Assembly (NCBI RefSeq): GCF_947507565.1
Contig: NC_089185.1
Span: 1,488,001-1,552,000 of the forward strand
Origin: Oscarella lobularis
Lineage: Eukaryota; Porifera; Homoscleromorpha; Homosclerophorida; Oscarellidae
Reading direction: 5' to 3'
DNA length: 64,000 nt
This document shows, one piece after another, positions 1 through 11,464 of this stretch (position 1 is the stretch's first letter; each line of letters opens with the position of its first letter). The notes below the pieces were generated by a model that saw nothing but the letters and a program-made list of their open reading frames with translations, searched no databases and was not told where the DNA came from. The position numbers and the translations under genes were made by a program.

Positions 1-3000
1 TTTCTTTTTTTAGGCCAGCTTCGTCTGTTTTCTCACTGCGTCCGTCCGGAAGTCGAACTGGAATTCTGTCATCGATTAATTTTCGTGTAAGGGTGTCGAG
101 AAGTCTCTTAAATTAATGATAGTAACAGCCACTGAATTTTCTGTCACTCTGCACGTACCTTGTAGTGGGAGTTGAGCCTGAAAAATTTGCTATCTCCAAC
201 AATTATAAGTGCTGTTTTTTGTCTCGAAAGAGCGACGACAAGGCGATTCTTTTCCCTTAGAAACCCAAAGGTTGGACCCTTGTTGGAACGAACAAGAGAC
301 AATATAATGATATTGTTTTCATCACCCTAGATTAGCAGATTCTAAGGAGAGCGGACAGGCTATTTTGATCTGCTTACTTGGTACTCGTCTACTGTTGCGA
401 CTCTTACGTGACTTGCGCTTTGAAACAGACGTTCACTACCACAGCAGTCGCTCTGACAGTTTTGTAATTTCTCGTACAAGGCGTCCACCTGCAAAGATTC
501 TCTTGGCTAAAATGTTGATTTGGCGTGGAATCTTACCTGTCCTCTGTAGAAGGTTAAAACGGTAATGTTTTTGCTGCTTTCTCCACAGGACAACAAAAAT
601 AAAACTAGTATTTTCACTCTCTCTGCTTCAAATCGGTTGCTGATACTTCCGTTTTTGCGATTTTCATGCTCTGAACGGTACGACCAGAAGAAAAGATTTT
701 CAGGAAGAAACTTACACAACTGAAACTTTTCAACCTGATGGTAGAAATGTTTAGTGATATGTAAACATCTATGTTTGTTACTTTAGAAGAGCTCTTGAGT
801 GTTCGGTAGAAAGGCTCTAAGAGCGGTACAAACTCTTTCCTCATTCTTCTCTGTTCTTGCAGAGTGACATGAGGGTACTCGTTGGTGGCAAGACGTTCAA
901 ATGCAGACGTGTTAAAGTAAAAAGACGTCGCCAATTCGTGACACGAAACCTAGAAACGAAAGTTGACAAAATCTTATAGTTTCAAAAAAAGGGTAAGTGC
1001 CTTTGGTTTTAATTGCATGTGATCTCCTATCATTATCAGGTGCTTTACTGACGGCGTGAGCGTGGCGAGAAGATTCGCTTCAAGAATTTCACAGGCTTCT
1101 TCCACAATGATGACGGCTGGTTTGACGGCCAGGAGCAAGTTTTGGTGAATTGCTGCTCCCGTAGTTGTTATACCCACTAGCTTGGCTGATTTTAGAATTT
1201 CGTAGTACATCTTCGTGTTTCTTTCCTGCAAGTCATTTTGGGTTAGTACTAATTCGTATGTATTCATGAATTTCGAATACTGGACCTGAATCTGCCGGCA
1301 GATACTGAGGTAGTCTTTGGCAGCTTCAGTAAACAGCCGACTTGCTTTTCGATGATACGCGCTGAGCCAGATTTGGGCTAGTTTTACGCGATTGGAGGCA
1401 TCAGCGATTTTGTGCAAGTTGTCTGTTTTCAAGAGCGCGGTATCTTCTTCAGCTAAAGAACAAGTTATATGAGCCAAAATAATTGCTAACGTTAATGGTA
1501 TGATCACAGAGGTTTCTTCGCTTGACTTTACTGATTCTCGGTAAAGGACTGTGCGATTGTTCTTCAAAAGAAACCGATTCAAGTCCTTCGTCGATTTTGT
1601 GTCCGTAAATTCTTTTCATGTCGGCAGGGTGACCGGTATAGCTGTGAAATCGATCTGCCTCGTCTTTTCTTCCCTCGCTCAAGTTTTCAGAGTCATCAGA
1701 TGGTGAGCTGGCAGCGGCTTCCTCCTTTTTAGCCGCACGGCGTAGTTTTTCGAATAGGCACTCTTTTGGCCTGTAATCTGGAACGACAATTCGACTGAAT
1801 TCTTCGTCAGAAGGCAACCACTCTTCCAATAAGTTAGCAAGGATAACAAGGATATGCGTATACTCTTCGTGATCCTAAAGCAACAGGGATTTCACTTTAT
1901 TTGTTTTTTGATTAGATATAGTGCAAACTTATACCATGTTCTTCTTTAGGAACTTCTTCATTGACGACTCGTTTATTTTTAGTTGCGAGTCTTGCGCTTC
2001 CACAAGACTGCGAATTTGATTTTCTGTTGCTTGATCAACAAAAATTTCTACGCTGAAGTTATTTGATTTTTTCAAATTCCTTCCGCAACGGCGCAATCTA
2101 ACGACCAAAGCAAGTGAATTATATAATAAGATGTGCATGTGTTATTGTTACCTTGTTTTCAGCTCTTTCAGTCTGAAAATAGAATCGAAGTGAATTCGTC
2201 GGGCTAGCCGTTTGTTCCTCAGCTTTTCTCTGTGCAGTACGACGCTTAGGCAGCGATCTTCTAGTTGCGGATGTGACGACTGGCCGACTCGAACAACGTT
2301 CTCGGCATCAACGAAATCGCAGCAGAGATTTAGGAAGTGATCAAGAGATCTGTTTTTGTATGCCATTACTAAAATTGGACCTTCCGGCAGGGTGTTTGCT
2401 GAGAGCAGAAGTCGAGTGATCATGACGCCAAGAAAGGTTTTGCCCGTTCCGGGAGGTCCCTGAGGAGAAAGCGGAGGGTTGGTGACTAAATCTGTATATC
2501 ATATTCTATATGTATATACCTGAATAAGTGTGAGGGGGCGAGAAAAGCAGCTCATTACAGCATCAATTTGGCTTTGGTCCAGAGTGCACCGATCGTGGTA
2601 CTTCTCAGTTTTAAGTTTTTCTTCTATTTCCTTTACAGGGCAAATCAGTTCATCGGACTGGAAGTCGTTTCCATAGAACAAAGGCATCCAGTTGACTGTC
2701 GTCGTACTGCTGATATACTGAATTTTCTCTGGCTCTGGTTTCAAACTAACGAGTGCGTCCCTAATAAAAGTAAAGGCATATAAGAACACATCGAAGGAAT
2801 CGGTGATCTTTCATACTGAAAAGGGACTTCTTCAATGCGCTTTCTTTGCAGAGCGTCTAACACCGGCTGATAAGCGCGGTAGAACGCAGGACTTTCGACC
2901 ATGACAGCTGTGGTCGACTCTTGAATGCGAGAAATGACGTCTGCGTCTGTCTCGTCGTTTGCCTCAGTGCAGAAACGTACGTATAATTCGTTCTAAATCA

Positions 3001-4618
3001 GAGAACTGATATTGCTACAGTTTTCTAATAGCAATTGCGGTTTTCGTACCTGATTCAGCAAATTGGTCTGTTTGCTTCGCTGACTGGCAATTGTTGCCCA
3101 TATCAACTTTTGGTCATCAAAATTCCCGGTGAGACTGATGCATACGAGATTTTCTCCCTTTAGGGCTTCGCTGTCATTCCAATTAATTTCGAAAAGTGGC
3201 TCAAACTTGAGGAGAAAGGCCATGCCTCTTCCATTAGGAAAAAAGTAAATTCCCGTCGTTGCTACGATTTTGTACAAGTTGTACTTTTTCTTTTCGACGT
3301 TCACAAGTTTGGCAGACCGAATCACGTCACACAGCTGCCCGTAGCAATCCTTTCGCAAGAGAGTAAAGTACGTTTCGAAGTAGTCCTCTACCGATTTATA
3401 GGGCTGTTTGAGACGAACGTAAGGCAAGTCCGCAAATAGATTGTGATTCTCTTTAAAAGCAATCCTTAGCTCTTTTGGGGTCATAATCAGAGGCACGCTG
3501 TTCCACGGTTGGGCATCGAAGTCGTCGTCTTCTTCGACTTGCTGATGTATCAGGACCGTCTCGAGGGTGTTCCATAGAAAGTCATTGGACTCGTCGCGAC
3601 TTAGACAGCGAGCAACGTGTTTGATTGCTGGACGAAATATGTTTGCTTTTCTTGGTAACAGCGCTACGAAATTTGACACGAACTTCTTCAATTCTAACAT
3701 GAAATCTTTTTCATCAGTTTCTGTCGTGCAACAAGGCAGGAGTGTCTCTTTGAGAAACGCTGGCTTTGCAAAGGATAGGAAAAGGGACTCCACCGTTTCC
3801 CTGTGTAGTGTGGTAGCCTCTGAGGCGGCTATTTCATTGGCAAGGTGAATGGCTCGCATTAGTCGAAGCGCTGGCATTCCGTTGTCGTTTCCATACAGAA
3901 TGTACCTCCAAATAGGAAACGAATTCGTTATCGTCAGCAGAGAAGAAAGGGGATCGAGTTGTCCGGATAGATAATCGATGTAATCATCCATTTCTTTTGA
4001 AGTCATATTCCCATACTTTATTACTTTCAGGTCATGCACTTCTGACTCGCGAAGTCGAAACTCGACTTCGTCTCCGCAATGGAGCGACAGGAACTGAAGA
4101 GATTTATCTAGAACCGCAAATGCTTTCGAATTCAGTGGGAAAGGTAAGCTGCCCAAATCTTTTGGGTTTCCTGGCTGATAAATGAAGCCTTCGGTTTCAG
4201 TTCTTGCCAGAAGAACACCACTCTCTACGGCGGAATCGTACCTCATTTCTTTCAGTACGTCGTCGATGTGGCTCTTTGAGGATCCTTCAAGTTTTTCATC
4301 TTCGAGCACAAGTGGGAAAACGGGGTCAACGCGAAACTCGGGCCCTGAAAAGGTCCGAACAACGACATCACGTTTGCTCAGCTCGTCCAACGACAGCTCG
4401 GTCCCGGCCAATATGCCAGCGCAAAAGGCATCGGCTCTTTTTTTCCAAAGCGGATCTTCGCCACTTCGGAGTCGATCTTTCTTCTTGGCTCTAAGCTTTT
4501 CTGGAATCTGTGCGTACGGGTCGCAAAGAACCTCGTCTATCTTTGTCCAAGTCTTCTTTAGCTTCAAAATGCCTTCAGAGAAGAATTTCTCTTTCAGAGT
4601 CGCCTTGATTCGATCCAT
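1..4618 (-). CDS. ZNFX1-like: ZNFX1-type superfamily 1 RNA helicase, 3' part beyond window edge
   Basis: Multi-exon gene read right to left. The first exon (4618 to about 2993) encodes about 540 residues with the ZNFX1-typical stretch around EDYFETYFTLLRKDCYGQL. The helicase core follows: GPPGTGKT (Walker A, near 2450) after the exon ending in LTLIQ, then an acidic motif II written VIIVEEACEILEANLL with HLIMIGDHMQLKP (1000-1150), QRRMRKEFVPLLEPFY near 830, ITVLTFYRGQ near 560, and the motif-VI region VVALSRQKTALIIVGDS near 200-260. Coding still continues at base 1 (frame with LLDTLTRKLIDDRIPVRLP), so the C-terminal zinc-finger part expected of the family lies outside. ZNFX1 proteins bind RNA and act in antiviral defence and small-RNA inheritance in other animals; that role is family knowledge. 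Start chosen at 4618 because the exon is open from there and a divergent gene begins 127 bp away. No lesion seen. Confidence 0.9.
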
Positions 4619-4745
4619 CCTATTAGTTTTGGGTGGGGTCTCTAGAGTACACCGCCCCCGCGTAGATGACGAACCCTTTCGTGACGTCTTTCCGCTTTCT
4701 ATTTATCAGCCGGGTACAGTAGACTACTGTACTGCGCATACGTGC
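4619..4745. promoter_or_regulatory. Shared head-to-head promoter region
   Basis: Only 127 bp separate the start codons of the minus-strand ZNFX1-like helicase and the plus-strand CCCH/KH gene, so both 5' untranslated regions and promoters must fit here. No TATA motif was recognised. Inference from spacing only. Confidence 0.5.
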
Positions 4746-7129
4746 ATGGCAGAACGGCTTTCTTCACGAGGAAGAAGGCCTCCAAGGCCTCTGTACAAAG
4801 CTAAGAAGCCACGAAAACCCTGCAAGTTTTTTCTTGAGGGATCGTGCAGAAAAGGCCCCGAGTGCAAGTTCCTTCACGACGCCGGTAGAAAAGGACCGCT
4901 AGAGCAAGCCGGAGCCGAGAGTGGACGTCGTCCAGGCGAAAAAGAAATCCCTGTACCTAACTACCTGGGATATGTCTCTGGAAGAGGCAAGCTAGGAGCG
5001 ACGCCTGCACACCTAACTCCTCATCCATCACTTTTTTACTACCTGTAGGAACATGGCTGAATTGCGCGGCAAAGCATCATAATGTAAAAGCTAGAACGGA
5101 GAAGAAGATGATCTACGTGGAAGGATCTGATGCAAACGTCGAAGAATTTAGGAAAGCTGTGCAAGCCAGAATGGTCAGCCTGTTAGAAAGATGGGTGACC
5201 GCCGCAAATCATTTACCTGCACATGTAGGATGACATGATTAAATGTTACCTGCCGGTGCCTGATAAAATTGCGATGCCTTACATTGTGGGTCGACAAGGG
5301 TCCACCCTTAGGCTCCTACTTAGCGAAGATAAGGAAGACAAAGACACGTTTTGCTGGCCATGCCTGGAACGTGGTAAAAAGGTGCACCCGTATTGTTACC
5401 ACGTCTTATCTGTCAATATTTTTAAAGGAGATAAAACTAGTATCGTCTTCTCAGCCCAAAATAGACGTGGTCATTGAAAAAATTAAGATGCGTTTGTTTA
5501 CTACGGTAAGCCGGGGTGCTTGATACGTAGTTGAGCTGTTGAGCTTGACTCTACTAGACGCCAGTTCTCGACGGAGTGACCTGTTATGATAGCAGAAAAT
5601 CCGTCATTCAACTTTGCTTTCAACCGCACAAAGGCTATCATTCTCGCGCTTTGTCTAGACGGCCACAGCACACGTTGCGATCGACAGTGAGAAAACCAGT
5701 AAAAACTGCATTAACTAAATAAGTTAGAATCCAAGGTATACGATGAAGCGCATAGTTCTGTTGAGGAAAGCGACGAAAGTATGCTGGAAAAAGGCATAAG
5801 CAGTTTGAAACTGGAATCCTCTACTGAAAACGCATCATATCCTACAACCTTTAGGAGTAAATCGGAAAGGTGCAATTTGAGTTAAATTAGCTGAAAGCTT
5901 CTTATACATAGTCTGCTCTCTTTGATAAGATTACCACCCAGTGGTCTTATTCACAAAGAGAACCTTTTGTTTGTTCGCCAATGCATATTTGAAAAATTGC
6001 AAAAACTACAAAGTTATGAAGGCCAAATCAGACTTGAAGCGAGGTTGGTCTTGGTTACATAGTTTTAATTGTTCTCTCCCAGAGCGTCGTTTTCAGAATT
6101 GGGAAGTTGCTATGGACAGACGTTCCACCGGAGATTGCGTCCTCTGAATATGACATATTAGAATTTGAAGCGGACATCGTCTCTCTGTTGAAGTCTTCTT
6201 TTTCTACTTAGTAAGTAAACGTGTTTTATTAGATTTTTACTGCTAGGCAATGTTTTAGCATATCAACTTCTTCCGAAGAACTTACCAGCGATTTGGGTGA
6301 ACCATCCGTGCTGGATACGTATGACTTCAAACTGTCATCCCGGGAACACCGGCGTCTGGATCTGCGCTTGGCTAAAACAGATGATGGGCACCTTGACTTG
6401 TATGCTGCTTATAAAAACGAAGTAAAAGTATTTGTCGCGAACTGGGTCTTTTTGGAAGGGTATGTGCAGTATGCGTTTTATTGCTGTAGCTAAACAGTTT
6501 TTGCAGACACCACGATGTACGACTGTCACTCAACACTCGCGACCTCATTTCAAAGGCTGAACCGCTGGTTCAGGAATTTGCGAAGACAATAAAAATTAGG
6601 TGGGTTTTAACGGTTCTTTACGTTCAATGTTGTCACTTTATTTATAGCAGAGATGGTCAGCTTAGTTTTGAGATTATTTCTGGCCTTCGAGTCGACTTCA
6701 TCAGACACAAAATTAAATCCAGTTACCTCGCCGATGACCTGTGCGTTGAAGTTGCTAAAGTGGAGGAGTTTAATGGTGCAAGGCCAAAGTACGAAAGCGC
6801 TGAAGGTGGTACAAGAATCACGGCAGACTTTGCATCATCTCCCTCTCACTATGAGATTGAGGTTAGCTCAGAAACGTAAGAGGGGATGTTTGCTATATAG
6901 TTACTGTATTGCACAGCTTCAAAACTTGTCTTGGTTTGCGGAATTTTCTTCTTCTTCCCCAAACACAACTATGGAGGAATTTTTCAATATACTGAAGTGC
7001 CCCATACCGTCAAAGATGACACCGCCAAAAAAATGTTGGACTCCAGATGGAATAGTCAGTAAGCTTCCACACTTTATGGAGATGCTAGAGTGCGTTGTAG
7101 ACAGTTTGAAGCCTTCGCACGATGCCTGA
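4746..7129 (+). CDS. CCCH zinc finger / KH-domain protein with possible tunnel-fold C-terminal half
   Basis: Twelve exons join in phase to 608 codons: 4746-4986, 5049-5194, 5229-5381, 5428-5505, 5558-5686, 5724-5869, 5942-6043, 6097-6210, 6259-6459, 6507-6599, 6651-6861, 6917-7129. Near residue 30 is a CCCH finger, CKFFLEGSCRKGPECKFLH (C-x7-C-x5-C-x3-H). Residues about 130-205 look like a KH domain: VPDKIAMPYIVGRQGSTLR carries the GxxG loop and ends in a helix PKIDVVIEKIKMRL. The C-terminal half holds LEARIGKLL, HHDVRLSLNTR, GLRVDF and HYEIEL in an order resembling Cet1-type RNA triphosphatase strands; this is weak and catalytic positions look changed. The first intron would be GC-AG (donor GCAAGC at 4987). 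I do not recognise an orthologue. RNA binding is likely from the two domains; the rest is unknown. Confidence 0.75.
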
Positions 7130-7193
7130 CTTGTAAACGTTTTATCAGCGGTTGGGTAATGTCTATTATTGGAATTCAATTGCTGTAGCTGAA

Positions 7194-7230
7194 CCACGGA
7201 TAATAAAATTTAAAATTTTATTATCCGTGG
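7194..7230. repeat. Perfect 37-bp palindrome with AATAAA on both strands
   Basis: Two 18-bp arms (beginning CCACGGATAATAAAATTT) flank one central base, 65 bp after the stop codon of the CCCH/KH gene. Each strand reads AATAAA, so it could act as a poly(A) signal in both directions or fold as an RNA hairpin. The palindrome is seen; the function is inferred. Confidence 0.85.
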
Positions 7231-7753
7231 CTGAACTCTCCTCAAGAAGCGTCGCTCTTAAATCATAATTCCTGCACGTCGTAGGCTAGCGATGTTTTTT
7301 TGGACTTTACAGCAGACCCTGTTGTTTTGCTTTTGTTTTTAGAACGTAGTCCTTCTATGCGTTCTTTCGTTTGCAGTGCAGTCGACACATATGTGCAGTC
7401 GACACATGATGATGATCATCATTATTGCTAGCTAGATAGCTGCTCGATAGATATTTCAAACAGTTTAGGGCCAAACGCATATAAGGTTTTTTACTCGTAA
7501 CACCAGTTTCTTCAATTTAAATCATAAATCTATTTATCTTACTTAGTGACTAAAAAGCCCCGCCACTACCAGGCAAGAGATACGATTCTCTTCCAGTGAC
7601 GCAATCTTGGCTTTAAAAGTGTCGATTTCGTTTCCGACAAAATCATTCTCGGTAAAGAGAAATCATCGAGACGTGACGTCATTGTGACGTTCATCACTGA
7701 CATCCCGGTTAAGCTCGCCGCCGTAGCGTCGCTTTCGTGTTCTAGGCAGCGAT
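7231..7753. other. Intergenic, no gene recognised
   Basis: About 520 bp with no supported coding exon. It contains a short tandem copy of GCAGTCGACACAT near 7378-7407 followed by a small ATGATCAT-type palindrome. Nothing else recognised. Confidence 0.5.
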
Positions 7754-8226
7754 CATGGTTTCAAATCGACCATTATATGGTATTCCGAACCGGTTGGATG
7801 ACTTTTGCGTGACGGGTCTCCCTTTCGGGGTATGTATCGCTTTCGTTAGACGCGAGTAGGCTACATGCGAAACGACAACTTCATTCCGACGCGTCTTCAA
7901 GCCGAACAGGAGGCGGTGACCCTGATCTGTCATGCGAAGCATAAATCGAACGCCGCAAACAATTTTGGCCAAGTGAGATTATTGATTCTATAAAAAAATT
8001 GGGGGGGATAATTTTTTATCCAGGCACAAGGTCTTGGTGACTTTGACTAATGAAGTACTGCTATGCATGGTGTCCAACCCAAGGGAAAAACGGAATTTTT
8101 TGATTGGAATACGAAAAATCACAAACAACGTCTCGGCGGCTTCGCAGTCACCCTATTCCGCAGTCTCTACATCTTCTACGAACGACACGACCAATCGGCT
8201 TTAAGCAAGAAAATATTCAAGTAAGA
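7754..8226 (+). pseudogene. PSMD4-like: Decayed copy of proteasome subunit RPN10/PSMD4 (N-terminal VWA part)
   Basis: One stretch (about 7863-7972) reads YMRNDNFIPTRLQAEQEAV then LICHAKHKSNAANNFG, which matches the conserved N-terminal VWA region of RPN10 (YMRNGDF.PTRLQAQQDAV in animals). It ends at a plausible donor (CAA|GTGAGA), and an intron to about 8022 precedes VLVTLTNEVLL, which resembles the next family segment only loosely. Around 8115, in another frame, KNHKQRLGGF resembles the family's KNHKxRIIAF. The upstream ATGGTT at 7754 resembles the family's first exon but is out of frame and lacks the usual MxxExTMxCxDNSE. Frame changes, the missing start and the missing UIM-containing C-terminus point to a duplicated, intron-bearing copy in decay and not a working subunit. 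Confidence 0.6.
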
Positions 8227-9307
8227 TTCCCACTTTCAAGTGCAGACACACGAACACTTAGAAAACGCGTCAAAAAGATTCATTTTGACGTCCGTTTTGT
8301 GTTGACCAAAATTGGCCGCTCACACGGTAAATTTTCTTCGTTGGGTCAGCCGACTCGCACCAGAGCACCACAGAGGTTTGTCGTACATTTCCCCGCACGT
8401 AGTTTACTCGTTCGTTAGTTCCCTTGTGCTCGATATGCTGCGCTCGCTTTGCAAACAAATCGTCTCGGCTCCTGTTTAGTTCGTCCGTGCTCGACAATCT
8501 CACATAATCTTCTCATATTGCAACGATTGGCTCGCGAAGTGCAGATTAGACCGACTGTACGTCCGTTCTAACGCTCGTTCCGCGCTCCTACTCTCTCTAT
8601 AGGATATGGCGCACTTTTTGTATCATTTACTCGCGTCGTCTGATTTGTGTGTCGACGGCGATTGGAACATAGGCAATAGCGTTTTGCTCGTGTGTCGCGG
8701 TCTCCTTCAGACTCATCATATGCACGGGTACTGTACACGTCGCGATTGAGCCTCCCGGGGGGCGAGAGACATGTTTCCTTTTAGAATTAGGCGATCTTTT
8801 GCTTCTCATTGCCGAGAAATTTTCTGATATTGGTTCAACGATCTCTACTAGTAGCTGCTTAGAGGATTAGGGACTTTTTCTGCTATTAGATATAAGGGAT
8901 AGGGCTCGATTTTATTATACGATGTTGACAAGCATGTCAAGTGAAAACGTCAAATAATTTCCAATTGGTGCGAAATCTTACGTTGAGTCTTTTAGCTCCA
9001 TCGTGTTTTGTCTCTCTTCCCTGAAACGGGCACGGAAGCTTTGTCTACGTTGAGCCAAGGTTAATAAATAATCGTCTGATTAATGATTATGATTATTAGA
9101 GTATGTCTATAGGCGATTTTCGGCTCCTTCTTATCCCAACTTTGCTACAGCTTGAAAGGTGACCTATGACCTATAGAGAACTGACTCATTCTTCTACGTC
9201 ACTGCTCATCGTGCAGAGTGGCGAAGCCAAAGACTAGACAGTGGCGAAAAACGACTCGTCTCGCATACAAGGCATTCATACGCGTAAAAAGAATAGCTCT
9301 GTAACGG

Positions 9308-9387
<80 letters not shown>

Positions 9388-9600
9388 AAGAAAATCCTCT
9401 TTTACAGATATTGCGTACAGTTCAACGCACATTCACGTACCGAGAGTTTTCGGTTCCGGCGTCGCGCTACTTCTTTAGCAGAGACTGTCATGTGACCTGC
9501 ACAATGCTGAACCCCAGAAGAGACGAATTCCCGAGCTGGTCTAATTGTTTTTCTTGTCTTGACAATTGAGATCAACGACCGCATCCTACAAGTCTTTGAA
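8227..9600. other. Intergenic with a CTTG microsatellite
   Basis: No supported gene. Short open frames exist on both strands but none shows splice-consistent or family-like protein. The CTTG microsatellite at 9308-9388 and a fragment similar to the end of the downstream receptor gene (about 9400-9515) are the only structures noticed. Confidence 0.5.
9308..9388. repeat. (CTTG)n microsatellite, about 20 copies
   Basis: Uninterrupted TTGC/CTTG tetranucleotide tract of about 80 bp. It makes spurious long Leu-Ala-Cys and Lys-Gln-Ala-Ser open frames on the two strands. Confidence 0.97.
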
Positions 9601-11464
9601 TATGATGAAAGTTACGTGTCTCGAATTGGGTTTAGCGGCGGGCGTGGCTGCTTGCGTTGCCCTGACTTGGATGCCGTCTCTTCTATTTTTCAGCTGGAAG
9701 AAGAACGGAAACATTCCTGAGCTGGTACCGCAGTGTTTTCTTTTCTGTCACTCGATTTCTCTAATAGACGCGTCTATATTCCTAGGGCAACTCCAGCTGT
9801 GATTACACGCTTGCCATTAATTTATCCGTTGTTCTTGCTAATTCTTCTCCACAGATTCGTCTCTTTTTGATAGGAGCTGTGGGCGGTCGAGACGTACTTC
9901 GTCTCAACGCCGTGCAACTGAGAACAGCTTATTCGATTTTGGGAGCGGACGAATTTCCTCTTCGGGATAACGTGACGCTTTCTCCCGAACAAGTGTTTCG
10001 TATTATTCGTCTTCTCTCACCCACTTCATCACAATCAACCTCTATTAGTATATCATTTTAATTATATAGTCGACTTTTGACGCTCTATTTTGCCAAAGGT
10101 GAAAACGTGACGTGCAACTAAGATATGATTATTGACGAGGAAAGAGGCTGTTGCTACTTCTCTTGTAAAAGTTGGAAATGGCTCGACGAATCCTTCACCG
10201 TTGCTGATGACGTTTTCTTCGGCATTAATCTTATAATTGGAATTACATCGCTCCTTTTGACCACAGTACTGACAGTCAAAGCCCAGTCAGAGTAAGAAAG
10301 CACTCAGCCAAATACACACCCGACATGCGTACGTACATAGGAGAAAGTTTCCCTTATTTACAACAGCAGGATACATTTTAATATGCACCGTTACTCCAAG
10401 TGAGTCAGAAGAGCGTATCCCCTTTTTTAAAATTAGATTCCCCCCTTCAGTCTTAGTCGAAGCTGTTGGAAGGCTCTTGGGTAGAACAGGGCGATCTGCT
10501 GTGACAAAGATGATTTGTTTCAAGTTCTACACGAAAACGATTGCTTCTACACTATTTTTATGGGTTAGATTATTCCTTAGCCGATGTACGCCTGTTTCCT
10601 TTATCTGTTTTAGGCGTTTTGGAGCGATGGCTCTACCTGGCTGCGGCCCTATGGATTTCGTGTGGTTTTATTGATTTCTGGTTCATGTTCTTCTAAAAGG
10701 AGAGAAATTTGACCGCTGGTCGAATCGAATTCATTTTGCTCAGTCTGTCGGTGTTTGGAGTCTGAGTGGTCTAATGGCTCTGATTCCAGTTTTTGCAGAA
10801 GGAAGAGGGTCTTACACTAATACGTTCCTTACGTTTTCTAGCTTTGGTACAAGGAGAGATTTGGACTATTACTTCTCTACACTGCCTTCGCAGTTAGCTC
10901 TAGCACCTCTTGAACTCTTGTTACCCCATTTGGTCTACACACTTCGCAAGAGGGTATACAAAGACTTTCACATCACGTGATATTCTATTCTATTTATAGA
11001 GCATCGAGAGAAAAGCGCTGATGGTTGCCGGGAGAACGGGATCGGGTGTTCACGTTCGTGAACTGAAAGACGTCGAACGTCGATTCCTCTATCTCTCTAT
11101 CAGTATCTTCGTCATGTCCTTATTTATCTTTCTCAATTTCGCCATCGATCAGTTTGCTGTTAGTAGTGGCAGCATCGATTTCGATGGGGCTCTCGTCGAG
11201 TATGTGACTTGTGCAATGCTGAACCAGAAGACGAATTGCGACAAAGTTTCCGCACTGCAACGACTACTTTATGCCAGCATCACCTCACGAAGAGTCGCTA
11301 TTCTAACGAGCCTACTACTCATAACATATTATTTAAGTTTTGACAGAAACGTCAGAGCCGTGTGGAACAAGTGGTGCTGTCGTTGTGGAGCAGGAAGCAC
11401 GACACCTGCTACTAGTAGTGGCACACCGCAAAAGAGCAATACCTCGGAGACCACGAAATTATAG
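9601..11464 (+). CDS. Multi-membrane-segment (7TM-like) receptor protein, family uncertain
   Basis: Several short exons carry hydrophobic segments: LGLAAGVAACVALTW near 9630, FFGINLIIGITSLLLTTVL near 10220, WLYLAAALWISCGFIDFWF near 10640, SVGVWSLSGLMALIPVF near 10760, LALAPLELLLPHLVYTL near 10910, FLYLSISIFVMSLFIFLNF near 11090 and VAILTSLLLITYYLSF near 11300, ending at 11464 after a Ser/Thr-rich tail. The layout of a basic loop, a long helix, a cysteine-bearing loop (VTCAMLNQKTNC) and a last helix followed by W-x-x-W-C-C recalls class F/Frizzled-like receptors, but no KTxxxW motif or cysteine-rich domain was found. Exon joins in the first half, and the start, are uncertain. Confidence 0.5.

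Noticed and set aside
4182..4745. Plus-strand frame covering the helicase first exon and entering the CCCH gene
   Set aside because: It is an antisense shadow of the 541-codon helicase exon; the CCCH protein starts at 4746.
9199..9569. Long Ala-Ser-Lys-Gln and Leu-Ala-Cys frames on both strands
   Set aside because: They are translations of the CTTG microsatellite, not genes.
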